A DNA stretch of 64,000 bases from Flammeovirgaceae bacterium. Lineage in GTDB: Bacteria; Bacteroidota; Bacteroidia; Cytophagales; Cyclobacteriaceae. The stretch lies in assembly GCA_021298355.1 (NCBI GenBank), contig JAJTEH010000009.1:35853-99852 (forward strand), in the 5' to 3' direction. Position numbers and translations under genes: made by a program. The notes beneath the pieces were generated by a model that saw only the letters and a program-made list of their open reading frames with translations, was not told the DNA's origin and did no database searches. Positions 17,711 through 26,118 of the stretch are shown one piece after another (positions within the stretch are counted from its first letter, which is position 1; every line of letters starts with the position of its first letter).

Positions 17711-18147
17711 CCGCGCGATAAATCAAGCAATCGACTTAATTCTTTTGCCTGATCATTTGTTAGAGATAAAATGTTTTCATCTACAGATTCATCCATGTTT
17801 GCCAGTAAAGAAAGTCCTTCTTTCGTAATAAAAACATTAAAGGCGCGTCTGTCTTCCGGACAGGTTTGTTTGGCTACTAAATTTTTGGCTGTGAGTCGAT
17901 CGAGTAAACGCGATACATCCGAATTTTTATCTAACATGCGCGATTTAATCTCGGTAGCGGAAATGCTGTTAGGTTGTTGTCCGCGCAAAATGCGAAGTAT
18001 ATTAAATTGTGTTGGCGTAATGCCATACGTTTTAAAGTAAGCAACTTGTTTATTTTGCAACCAATTGGCTGTGTAAATAATATTAAGTAAAGCCTTTTGC
18101 ACAGGCGACTTAAATTTATGCTGCTGTATTTCTTCTTCCAGTTTCAT
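17707..18147 (-). CDS. MarR-family transcriptional regulator
   Basis: A 146-residue winged helix-turn-helix protein: GITPTQFNILRILRGQ, then SATEIKSRMLDKNSDVSRLLDRLTAKNLV (recognition helix) and the wing ending CPEDRRAFNVFITKEGLSLL, the classic DxR of MarR proteins. It lies 45 bp downstream of yceI on the same strand. A 24-26 bp palindrome upstream of yceI is a strong candidate for its operator, which would make the pair autoregulated. The ligand is unknown. Confidence 0.92.
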   Translation of the reverse strand: MKLEEEIQQHKFKSPVQKALLNIIYTANWLQNKQVAYFKTYGITPTQFNILRILRGQQPNSISATEIKSRMLDKNSDVSRLLDRLTAKNLVAKQTCPEDRRAFNVFITKEGLSLLANMDESVDENILSLTNDQAKELSRLLDLSRG

Positions 18148-18192
18148 AGTAAAAAGTGGCAGTACCAAAGCACTGCCACATTTTAAAATTAA

Positions 18193-18768
18193 TTATGATT
18201 GTTTGTTCAACTCGATTTTGCAGTTGATGGTAACTTCATCACCTACTACTAATCCACCTGTTTCAATGGTTTTGCTCCAGGTTAAACCATACTCCTGACG
18301 GTTAACTTTTCCGCTTAATTTAAAACCAGCTACATCTTTTCCCCACGCTTTAACTGTGCCACCGTATGTAACATCAAACGTAACAGGTTTGGTTACGCCT
18401 TTCATGGTTAAGTTTCCTTTTAAAACATATTTACCACCTTCTTTAGATAATTTTCCTTTGAATGATAGTTCAGGATATTTAGCGGCATCAAAGAATTCAG
18501 CTGATACTAAGTGGATATCACGTTTTTCGTTTTCGGTGTTGATAGAAGCAGCTTTAGCAGTAAATTCTACATCTGCACCGTTAAAATCTGCAGCGTTAGA
18601 AACAACTTTAATGCTGTAATCTTTAAAGTTTCCTTCTTGCTCGCTTACTACCATGTGCGCTACAGAGAAACCGATGTTTGAGTGTGAGTTATCTACCACC
18701 CATGTACCTTGTGCTTTGGCAGACACTGTTAACACAAGTGCTGCAACTAATACGAATAATTTTTTCAT
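18193..18768 (-). CDS. YceI-family periplasmic lipid-binding protein
   Basis: A 191-residue protein with signal peptide MKKLFVLVAALVLTVSAKAQ and the YceI lipocalin-like barrel: TWVVDNSHSNIGFSVAHMV, VEFTAKAASINTENEKRD, FKGKLSKEGGKYVLKGNLTM and KGVTKPVTFDV. The family binds isoprenoid-type lipids in the periplasm. It is co-directional with marR downstream. The ATG at 18768 starts the signal peptide; the open frame further upstream would run through the putative operator. Confidence 0.92.
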   Translation of the reverse strand: MKKLFVLVAALVLTVSAKAQGTWVVDNSHSNIGFSVAHMVVSEQEGNFKDYSIKVVSNAADFNGADVEFTAKAASINTENEKRDIHLVSAEFFDAAKYPELSFKGKLSKEGGKYVLKGNLTMKGVTKPVTFDVTYGGTVKAWGKDVAGFKLSGKVNRQEYGLTWSKTIETGGLVVGDEVTINCKIELNKQS

Positions 18769-18808
18769 AAATGTTTTCTTGTTTAGTGACACAAATAACG
18801 CATGTTTA

Positions 18809-18834
18809 AACATATATGTTGCAACAAATATGTT
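18809..18834. promoter_or_regulatory. palindromic operator candidate upstream of yceI-marR
   Basis: Left arm ACATATATGTTG (18810-18821) and right arm CAACAAATATGT (18822-18833) are inverted repeats matching at 11 of 12 positions with no spacer; one further A/T pair extends it to 26 bp. A second perfect palindrome, ATGTTTAAACAT (18802-18813), overlaps its edge. The site lies 41-66 bp upstream of the yceI ATG, where a MarR repressor would block transcription. That MarR proteins bind such symmetric A/T-rich sites is established; the specific pairing is inferred. Confidence 0.6.
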
Positions 18835-18873
18835 AATTATTTGTTAAGATACTGATAATCAGTATGAAATATT

Positions 18874-21108
18874 TTAAAGATTGAGCCAATAGGTGAGTTT
18901 AAACACGATGGCGCGCTGCCGGGGCTGCCATCTTTCGAAAAATTGTTGGGTATTTGGATTGGTAAAATTGCTCGTAAAATAGTTATCGGTATACACCAAA
19001 AAGAAATCAGACACTGGGGCAAAACGCCATTGCAAACGAGAGTTAATATTTAGGTTATCATTTTGCGAGTTAAACTGAACGAAGGTAGTCCAGAATAAAT
19101 TTTTAGTAAAAGTTAAATCAATGCGTGGGCTTACCAGAATTAAGTCTGTGCTCTTATAAGGTTTCGGTAAATTGATGTTGTTGTATTGAAAATCTAAGGA
19201 AACGAAACCGTATGGCTGAAAGCGATAAGATAAAGATCCTTCTAGGTTTAACAATTTTCCATTAAAATATTCTCCGTATCTGCCGTTAAGAATGTAAAAC
19301 AATTTGCTTCGTTGATCCGACAAATATTCCCAGTTAAAAGAAATGTTTCTATACCCCGTACCTGCTGCCAGTTCCAAACCATTATCTCCACTTGGGTCGA
19401 ATGAATCAAATAAAAATGTATAATCAAACCGGATAGGAGAAATTTCGAATCGCGCGGTAGATTTCCACGCAATGCGGTAGCGCAAACTAAGATCCCAATC
19501 TAGCGTGCCAAACCTTTCATTACTTATGTAGCTACCATCTATACCCGGCCCATGATTTCGGATATCTCCATAAACCGGATAAAAGTTATGCCTAACCTCT
19601 CCACCAAATTCTTTAATATCTCGCCTTCTCACAAATCCTACTGCGGGGTTGTAGTTAGCACCTGTTGCTCTGCCATATATTTCGGCTTCCCATTCTTGTG
19701 TTGTGTAACTTAAAAATGCACCTGTTGTAAAGGCAGAATCGGGCTTGTTTTGTTGAAATGATCGGTGATAAAAAGCTTTACCAAACCAAACATTGTTTTT
19801 CGATTGCAAATTATAATCAATACCGACTACCCGATTATAAACATTGGGATTGAGGGTAAAATCTCCACCGATAGAATCTTGTTGTGCCTGCTTGTTAACG
19901 AAAATCAAACCAATATTCGAACGACTGAATACTTTATATTGAAGGGTAGCAGCGGTGTAATTAGTAGTAGGTAATTCTTGTGCTTTGTCTTCTCCGGTTT
20001 GCATGGTTAAAAATCCAACGCGTACATTGTTATTGATTTTTCCACTCAAACGAGCTCCCGCATAAATAGTATTCTGAAAATTTTGCCCAGTATTTTTATT
20101 AACCGAAACGCCAATTCTTCTGGAGAAAAAAGGTGTGGCATCACCAAAACCAAAGTTGGCAAACAGATCTGCATTCTCTAAAAAAAATTGCCTTCGTTCC
20201 GGAAAGAAAATTTCGAAACGATCGAGGTTGGTTACTTGCTGATCAACTTCTACTTGCGAAAAATCCGGATTTACGGTTAAGTCTAAATTGAGCGCTGGCC
20301 CGATAGCAATTTTTGCATCGCCACCAATGTTAAAATCAGTTACTTGCTTTTTACCTGCTTCAAAATCTTTTGATGTTAACCCTGCCACATATGGAATGAT
20401 GGAGATATTAGTGCCCGGGTGTTCTAGTGGCTTATCCCAAACTAATTCTTTACTAAATGCAAGGCTTACAATATCGAAGTTTAACGGAATAGGAGACCAC
20501 GTTGAGCGTTCGGCATTTTCAGAATCAATGCGGTAAAAGTTTACATACCACGAATCTAATCCTTCTTTAAAACGAAGTGTTGTAAAAGGTATAGCCGCTT
20601 CCATTGCCCAATATCCGTCAAATTGTTCGGCATGCGAATACCATTTGTTATCCCAATCCAAAGAGAAATCATCTCCACCATTTGATACCAACCCTTCGCG
20701 CTGTACACCAAACGGATTTACACCAAAAATAAATCCATTTGTTCGGTCTTTAAATGTATCGAACACAAAAGTAATTCCATCATTTCCTTCGCCTCTAAAA
20801 TCTCTGCGTAGAGAGGGGGTAACATATTCGCGTGTGTTTTTCAGGTTATACATTTTTGCGCTGATGTAGATGAACTGATCATCGTATGTCATGCGCACTT
20901 CAGTTTTCGATTTTGCTTTTGCCGTATCTGTAGGAAAATATTGTTGGAAGTTGTCGGCCACTTCAGCACTTTGCCAGTCAGGTTCATCGATTAGCGCATC
21001 TAACTTTATTTTGCCAATTGCTTTTTTAATATGTATAGATTGTGCCGAAACTATTGAGGCCGATAAAAAAACAAAGGAAACACTAAGGAGGTAAACAATC
21101 TTTTTCAA
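18874..21108 (-). CDS. DUF5916 family outer-membrane protein with CBM9-like N-terminal domain
   Basis: A 744-residue exported protein with signal peptide MKKIVYLLSVSFVFLSASIVSAQ. The N-terminal part (about 25-240) resembles a family 9 carbohydrate-binding module (KLDALIDEPDWQSAEVADNF; YDDQFIYISAKMYN; NDGITFVFDTF). The rest is a DUF5916 beta-barrel-like region with alternating aromatic strands and FFPERRQFFLENADLF, ending in an aromatic-rich strand (RAIVFKLTYWLNL), as in outer-membrane barrels. Function is unknown; a surface binding or transport role is inferred. It stands alone between yceI and trmN6. Confidence 0.85.
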   Translation of the reverse strand: MKKIVYLLSVSFVFLSASIVSAQSIHIKKAIGKIKLDALIDEPDWQSAEVADNFQQYFPTDTAKAKSKTEVRMTYDDQFIYISAKMYNLKNTREYVTPSLRRDFRGEGNDGITFVFDTFKDRTNGFIFGVNPFGVQREGLVSNGGDDFSLDWDNKWYSHAEQFDGYWAMEAAIPFTTLRFKEGLDSWYVNFYRIDSENAERSTWSPIPLNFDIVSLAFSKELVWDKPLEHPGTNISIIPYVAGLTSKDFEAGKKQVTDFNIGGDAKIAIGPALNLDLTVNPDFSQVEVDQQVTNLDRFEIFFPERRQFFLENADLFANFGFGDATPFFSRRIGVSVNKNTGQNFQNTIYAGARLSGKINNNVRVGFLTMQTGEDKAQELPTTNYTAATLQYKVFSRSNIGLIFVNKQAQQDSIGGDFTLNPNVYNRVVGIDYNLQSKNNVWFGKAFYHRSFQQNKPDSAFTTGAFLSYTTQEWEAEIYGRATGANYNPAVGFVRRRDIKEFGGEVRHNFYPVYGDIRNHGPGIDGSYISNERFGTLDWDLSLRYRIAWKSTARFEISPIRFDYTFLFDSFDPSGDNGLELAAGTGYRNISFNWEYLSDQRSKLFYILNGRYGEYFNGKLLNLEGSLSYRFQPYGFVSLDFQYNNINLPKPYKSTDLILVSPRIDLTFTKNLFWTTFVQFNSQNDNLNINSRLQWRFAPVSDFFLVYTDNYFTSNFTNPNTQQFFERWQPRQRAIVFKLTYWLNL

Positions 21109-21153
21109 ATGTGTTGGTTTATAGAAGTTGTACTCAATACGAATAATAGATAG

Positions 21154-21864
21154 TTAAAGGTTATTCCTGAGATAGAAATCTTTTGTTAACATTTGGTAAT
21201 CCAAACTCCATAGTTCATCTCTTTCATATAAAACCAACTCTTTTTCTTCTGTTTCTTTAGTATTGATTTTTTCAAATTCCAGTAATAAGCGTTCAATGGG
21301 TTTAGATGATCTGGATTTAAAAACAGTTTTTCGGCTTGCATACCAGGCTTTTCCTTCTGCCAATTCACAAAACATTTCTCCTTCAACTTCTGGTAAAATC
21401 ACACTTAACCTTCCTTGCGTTGTACTTAACCGATATGCATGCGTTAACAAATCTTCGAAAGATAATAAAGTGGTATGTCTCGGCACTACTCTTTCTTGTT
21501 TGGGTGGTTTAAAACTGTTTTGAAAGTACGGAGGGTTGCTAACAATTAAATCGAAGCCATCTGGTATACCCTTATAATTTTGTACAGATTGATGGATTAC
21601 TTCCAGTTTATCGGGCCATGGCGATTGTAAAAAATTTTCTCTGGCTTGGTTTACATCTTTCTCCGAAACATCAATGGCTTTAATCGTAACATCATCGGGT
21701 GTTCTTTGCGCCAACATCAAGGCAATTAAACCACTTCCGGTGCCAACATCTAAAATGTTTTTCTTTTGATGGATGTTAGCCCACGCGCCCAAAAGCGTTC
21801 CATCTGTTCCTACCTTGTGTGCGCAATCTTTGTCTTCAATTGCAAATTGCTTAAAACGAAACAT
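21154..21864 (-). CDS. yfiC: tRNA1(Val) A37 N6-methyltransferase (TrmN6/YfiC family)
   Basis: A 236-residue class I SAM methyltransferase. The SAM loop LDVGTGSG is at 38-45 and the amino-methylating NPPY at 110-113 (IVSNPPYFQNS). The N-terminal FRFKQFAIEDKDCAHKVGTDGTLLGAW is diagnostic for the YfiC/TrmN6 family, which methylates A37 of tRNA-Val. Its start lies one base after the stop of the serine hydrolase gene, so the two are probably one transcript. Confidence 0.9.
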   Translation of the reverse strand: MFRFKQFAIEDKDCAHKVGTDGTLLGAWANIHQKKNILDVGTGSGLIALMLAQRTPDDVTIKAIDVSEKDVNQARENFLQSPWPDKLEVIHQSVQNYKGIPDGFDLIVSNPPYFQNSFKPPKQERVVPRHTTLLSFEDLLTHAYRLSTTQGRLSVILPEVEGEMFCELAEGKAWYASRKTVFKSRSSKPIERLLLEFEKINTKETEEKELVLYERDELWSLDYQMLTKDFYLRNNL

Positions 21865-21865
21865 G

Positions 21866-23236
21866 TTATTTGGGCAATGCTTGAATAACAGCGTTTACTA
21901 ATTTTTCGATATCATAACCAGCGTGACTTACCCCTAATCTCACAACCACTAATTCATGTTCTGGTAGTATCATCACATATTGTCCTTCGAAACCTTCGGC
22001 AGAAAACAGTTGAGTTGATAAAGCAGGATACGTTCTATTGGCATCATTATTTTTTTCTCCCGCATTAAGCCACCATTGCGCGCCATATTCTCCTTTAGGT
22101 GCAGCATCTGCAGGCGTAGAAGCAAAACGAACCCAATCTTTTGGTAAAATATTTTCATTCATCCAGTTACCATTTTGCTGATACAATAAACCAAAGCGTG
22201 CCCAATCGCGCGCAGTAGCAAAACCATACGATGAGCCAACTATAGTTCCGGATGCATCCTGCTCGAGTGTGGTATTGTACATACCAATTTTGTAAAGGAG
22301 AGAGTCATACACGAACGATAAGTAACGATCATCGCCACATTGTTGCCGTACCATGCGCATTAAAATATTAGATGTACCACTTGAATATTGAAAGAAAGTA
22401 CCAGACGAATGTTTTAACGTTTTGCTTGCAGCATAACCACCTTTATCATCTTTATAAATAAACATTTGATGGAAATCTTCTATCGGATTAAAATAAGTTT
22501 CTGACCAATCTAAACCACTGCTCGCTTGCAACAATTGCGTGAGTGTAATGTTTTTTCTTTCGTCTTGTTGCCATTCCGAAACTGGCGCAGGGCCTGAAAG
22601 GTTTAATTTCCCTTCTTTCACCAACATACCAATTAACGTTCCGGTAATGCTTTTTGTCATCGACCAACCCATTAAAGGTGTTTGAGGTGAAATGCCTGAA
22701 GCGTAACGTTCAGCTACAATTTTACCTTTATGTACGATTACAATAGCTGATGTATTGGCCGGTTGCTCAGGATTTTTTTCTTTGATTGCTTCGTTTAAAA
22801 CCCTTTGCAATGGCGCATAAGCAGAATCGATGGTGTAAAGATTACCCATTGGCCAAGCAACCGTATCTTGGTTAACCAATGGGGCAGTCGGTCTTTTCCA
22901 ATTTTGTTTGCGAATCTCTGCTTCGCTTCGTTCGCTTAGCAATACACAACCTAAACCATTTCTGTAAATGGCTTTTTTTGTGTTGAATAAAATACTGGCA
23001 GTAACGGTTTGTGCTTGTTCATCTATTTCAATTGTAGCCTGATCCAAGCCGGGAAAAACTTGTAGCTCTTTGTCTTTAATGTTTTGTAAACTTCTTCCGC
23101 TAACGAAATAGCAAGAGCAAACTGTTTTTGCTGCCATACCCGACATAACAGGCGGAAAAGTTATCCAAACGCCAACTAAACCCGTTAACAGCAACAATAG
23201 GAGTGTCCACAAAAAAATGCGCAAAAACTTCTTCAT
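21866..23236 (-). CDS. membrane-anchored serine hydrolase, class C beta-lactamase family
   Basis: A 456-residue protein with an N-terminal membrane anchor (FLRIFLWTLLLLLLTGLVGVW). The penicillin-binding fold has Ser192-x-x-Lys195 (GWSMTKSITG), a YSS element at 284 (FFQYSSGTSN, replacing the usual Tyr-x-Asn) and a later GAQWWLN segment. A roughly 160-residue N-terminal extension precedes the catalytic domain. Family members are D-amino-acid or peptidoglycan-related esterases and peptidases; beta-lactamase activity is not implied. It faces the periplasm. It diverges from the M23 peptidase gene with a 20-bp gap. Confidence 0.88.
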   Translation of the reverse strand: MKKFLRIFLWTLLLLLLTGLVGVWITFPPVMSGMAAKTVCSCYFVSGRSLQNIKDKELQVFPGLDQATIEIDEQAQTVTASILFNTKKAIYRNGLGCVLLSERSEAEIRKQNWKRPTAPLVNQDTVAWPMGNLYTIDSAYAPLQRVLNEAIKEKNPEQPANTSAIVIVHKGKIVAERYASGISPQTPLMGWSMTKSITGTLIGMLVKEGKLNLSGPAPVSEWQQDERKNITLTQLLQASSGLDWSETYFNPIEDFHQMFIYKDDKGGYAASKTLKHSSGTFFQYSSGTSNILMRMVRQQCGDDRYLSFVYDSLLYKIGMYNTTLEQDASGTIVGSSYGFATARDWARFGLLYQQNGNWMNENILPKDWVRFASTPADAAPKGEYGAQWWLNAGEKNNDANRTYPALSTQLFSAEGFEGQYVMILPEHELVVVRLGVSHAGYDIEKLVNAVIQALPK

Positions 23237-23256
23237 ATTTAGTATTCTTTAAATCG

Positions 23257-24063
23257 ATGAAAGGAATTTCAGGTGTATTAGTTGTTTTTATTTCATTCGC
23301 ACAACTTATTGCGCAAGTAAAACCTATTCAAATTAAACCACAAAACAGCGGAAATAAAATCAGTTTTGTTGCAGATAACAGCAGTTTTTTTCCCTACACG
23401 GTAACCATCGATTTTCCTGTATTCGAAAACATGAGAAGTACTACTACTTTACCCACTACGGTTATACTTCCTGCCCAGGCGAAACAATTAATCATCTTAG
23501 AAATTTTTAAAAACTCCAATGCAAACAGTTGGAAATACAACGTACGGTATCAATTCGAGAGGGGAGATGCCCTGAACGCTTTTCACGATAGCACCACAGT
23601 TTATCTTTTACCCTATCAATCGAACCGTAAACATATTTTAATGCAAGGATATTTCGGTTCTTTTTCTCATGCTAATGTGCATGCCTTAGATTTTGAAATG
23701 CCCGAAGGAACAACGCTGGTTGCAGCACGCGATGGTGTTGTAGTAGAAGCGAAAGAAGATTTTGCTGAAGGCGGAACCGATCCTTATTACAAAGACAAAG
23801 GCAATTATGTTTTGATTCTCCATAACGATGGTTCGTGGGCTGGCTATTTTCATTTGAAAAAGGATGGTGTTTTAGTAGAGGTCGGACAAAAAGTAAACCG
23901 TGGAGAACGCATTGCTTTAAGTGGAAATACAGGTTGGAGCAGCGCACCTCATTTACACTTTGAAGTATCTTTGCCTACGCAAAAAGGTAGAATAACCGTA
24001 CCCACAAAATTTGAAACAGATCAACTCAAAGCCACGTACCTCGAAGAAGGGAAATCTTACTGA
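23257..24063 (+). CDS. M23 family metallopeptidase
   Basis: A 268-residue exported protein with signal peptide (MKGISGVLVVFISFAQLIAQ), an N-terminal beta domain and a LytM-type domain. The zinc ligands can be read as His138/Asp145 (SHANVHALDFEMPEGT) and His234 in HLHFEV, with His199 and His232 as catalytic histidines. Such enzymes cut peptide crosslinks in peptidoglycan. The ATG at 23257 is chosen because it starts the signal peptide; an upstream reading would overlap the divergent hydrolase gene. Its end overlaps the next gene by 53 bp. Confidence 0.9.
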   Translation: MKGISGVLVVFISFAQLIAQVKPIQIKPQNSGNKISFVADNSSFFPYTVTIDFPVFENMRSTTTLPTTVILPAQAKQLIILEIFKNSNANSWKYNVRYQFERGDALNAFHDSTTVYLLPYQSNRKHILMQGYFGSFSHANVHALDFEMPEGTTLVAARDGVVVEAKEDFAEGGTDPYYKDKGNYVLILHNDGSWAGYFHLKKDGVLVEVGQKVNRGERIALSGNTGWSSAPHLHFEVSLPTQKGRITVPTKFETDQLKATYLEEGKSY

Positions 24064-24823
24064 AGAAATAAAAGCATTACTCGATGAAAGAGTAGAACGC
24101 TACAATACACTATCTTTTATCGAAAACGATCCGGTACGTATTCCGCATTTGTTTACCAAAAAACAAGACATCGAAATTGCCGGATTGATTGCGGCTACTT
24201 TAGCCTGGGGACAAAGAATTACGGTGATCAATAAATCAAAAGATTGGTTGCAACGTATGGATTATGCGCCACACGATTTTATCATCAACAGCAGCAAAAA
24301 AGATTTATCAGTTTTTAAAAATTTTAAACACCGCACGTTCAACGAAACAGATGCTTTGGTATTTCTCAACTTTTTAAAAAGTGTTTATCAAAAACATGCA
24401 TCATTAGAAAAATTATTTGTGGTTGATGAAGAAGAATTAACTATTGAACAAGGACTTATTCGCTTCGCTGATAAATTTTATAGCCATGAAAATTTTCAGA
24501 AGCGCACAGCGAAACACATTCCATCGCCTGCCAAAAAAGCAACGTGCAAACGACTCAGCATGTATTTACGTTGGATGGTGCGCAAAGACAATAAGGGTGT
24601 TGATTTTGGAATTTGGCAAAATATAAAAATGAGTCAACTTACATGCCCTCTTGATGTACATGTAGAACGCGTTGCACGAAAATTAAAATTACTGAAAAGA
24701 AATACGCTCGATTGGCAAGCTGTGTTGGAGCTAACAGAACAACTAAGAAAACTGGATGCCTCCGATCCGGTTAAATATGATTTTGCCTTATTCGGTTTAG
24801 GAATAGAAGAAGGATGGCGGTAA
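24011..24823 (+). CDS. TIGR02757 (DUF2400) family protein
   Basis: About 270 residues, soluble, matching the TIGR02757 pattern: FIENDPVRIPHLFTKKQDIEIAGLIAATLAWGQR, then CKRLSMYLRWMVRKD near the middle, CPLDVHVERVARKL, and a C-terminus ending ALFGLGIEEGWR. Function is not established; the region CPLDVH...LKLL recalls helix-hairpin DNA glycosylase-like folds, which is a guess. The frame has no early ATG; TTG at 24011, inside the M23 gene, gives the expected family N-terminus. Its TAA stop abuts the stop of the convergent cyanophycinase-like gene with no base between. Confidence 0.87.
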   Translation: MKQINSKPRTSKKGNLTEEIKALLDERVERYNTLSFIENDPVRIPHLFTKKQDIEIAGLIAATLAWGQRITVINKSKDWLQRMDYAPHDFIINSSKKDLSVFKNFKHRTFNETDALVFLNFLKSVYQKHASLEKLFVVDEEELTIEQGLIRFADKFYSHENFQKRTAKHIPSPAKKATCKRLSMYLRWMVRKDNKGVDFGIWQNIKMSQLTCPLDVHVERVARKLKLLKRNTLDWQAVLELTEQLRKLDASDPVKYDFALFGLGIEEGWR

Positions 24824-25882
24824 TTAATTGTTGATTTTTAAAACACCATTTTCCACATACCAATACTCATCAGCAGAGATTGTCCAGTTTACTAAGGAAA
24901 AAGTATTTATTCCTTCAACAGTTCCATTTAAAACATTCACTGATAATGCTTGTTGATTAGTAAACCACTGCAATGGTTGATTAGGCAAACAAACTTCGGG
25001 AGTTGAGAGCGTTTTTATAAAATAGGATTTGTTGGTTCCCAACACTTTTGCCAACCCATTTTCGTCAATACAAACTGCAGTTTTTTCATCTACACCAATA
25101 CCGTAAAAGTTCTCTTCCGGATTTTCCTTTTTCAGGCGAGCCAGAAAAGCAGCTTGTCTTCCTTGTCGGTTTCGTTGAGCGTAATGTTGATCTGCCAAGG
25201 TATTGTCTAAAAAAGGAATACTCAAAAAATTATTCGTAAACGAAATTTTAGAATTGAATGGATTAGCCAAGGCTTCGTCTGAAACAACGGAACCGTTTTT
25301 GGCATCGTAAATCCAGTGCGATAAAACAGCACATCCGGCACTGGTTCCGCCAATGGGAATTTTCTTTTCACTTATTAAATATTGTAACGCACGCGATACT
25401 TCAGTATCACTCCAAAAGTTGATGTAATTTGCTTGATCGCCTCCGGCAATAAACACAGCTTCTGCTTCGCGAATGCGTTTGCCTACGGCTTCCGATTGCG
25501 CTTTGCTTTTAGAATCAATTAATAGAGTTTCTACCGAATTAAGTTCGCCCAAATTGTAGAGATAACTATTGTACCCCACTGAACCACTCGCTCTTAAAAT
25601 TAGAAAATCTCCACCACCGCTTTTTTCAATCATCCATTCCATGGCTTCATCTACATCGGTGCTGCCGCCCATTAATACAATACCAAAACTTGTAGCAGTT
25701 GTTACATCATTTTTATCTCCTAATAAACCTATGCTATACGTTTGGTTGGTGTTGGGGACGATACTTTCTGTTGGCTTATCCTGGCATCCACCGTTGTGAA
25801 ACAGAATAAAAGGCAACCAAAACAAAAAATAAATTTTGTGAAAATAAGGCCGTGCGTTACACAACGTATCAAGAGTATTCAT
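24824..25882 (-). CDS. cyanophycinase-like S51 peptidase, predicted lipoprotein
   Basis: About 352 residues from the ATG at 25882. An N-terminal hydrophobic stretch ends in a possible lipobox before Cys33 (FHNGGC). The S51 fold has the nucleophile motif GGTSAGCAVLS (Ser181), the upstream AVFIAGGDQANYI and the later GIGVDEKTAVCI. Related enzymes (cyanophycinase, peptidase E) hydrolyse beta-aspartyl bonds. An exported form in Bacteroidota would act on external peptides or stored polymer; this is inference. A longer TTG-started form is possible but buries the signal. Confidence 0.85.
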   Translation of the reverse strand: MNTLDTLCNARPYFHKIYFLFWLPFILFHNGGCQDKPTESIVPNTNQTYSIGLLGDKNDVTTATSFGIVLMGGSTDVDEAMEWMIEKSGGGDFLILRASGSVGYNSYLYNLGELNSVETLLIDSKSKAQSEAVGKRIREAEAVFIAGGDQANYINFWSDTEVSRALQYLISEKKIPIGGTSAGCAVLSHWIYDAKNGSVVSDEALANPFNSKISFTNNFLSIPFLDNTLADQHYAQRNRQGRQAAFLARLKKENPEENFYGIGVDEKTAVCIDENGLAKVLGTNKSYFIKTLSTPEVCLPNQPLQWFTNQQALSVNVLNGTVEGINTFSLVNWTISADEYWYVENGVLKINN

Positions 25883-26105
25883 AAGCTCAAACAAGGTTGG
25901 TAAGGTATAGCCGATTAAACTGATAGACAAACCTTAATTGTAAATAAATGATCAGAATCATCACCAAGAATTTTGTTGATAACTTACTACAATTTAAAAC
26001 CATTCTAAATTAAAAATTTATCTCTATGTAAACTCGTTCGTGATTAGTTTTAAACCCTGAAAAAACGATTGAATTCTTTACTTCTAATCAATCTAAAGGC
26101 TCAAA

Positions 26106-26113
26106 TAAATTTG
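26106..26113 (+). promoter_or_regulatory. -7 element (TAAATTTG) before the act operon
   Basis: TAAATTTG fits TAnnTTTG and lies 5 bp before the first possible ATG (26119) and 62 bp before the second (26176). If it is the promoter, the second ATG, at the signal peptide, becomes more plausible as the start. Confidence 0.35.
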
Positions 26114-26118
26114 AAAAA

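Noticed and set aside
21866..23236. Antibiotic-resistance beta-lactamase
   Set aside because: It has the SxxK fold motif but is membrane-anchored with a long N-terminal extension and a YSS instead of Tyr-x-Asn; this is the broad serine hydrolase family, not a specific lactamase.
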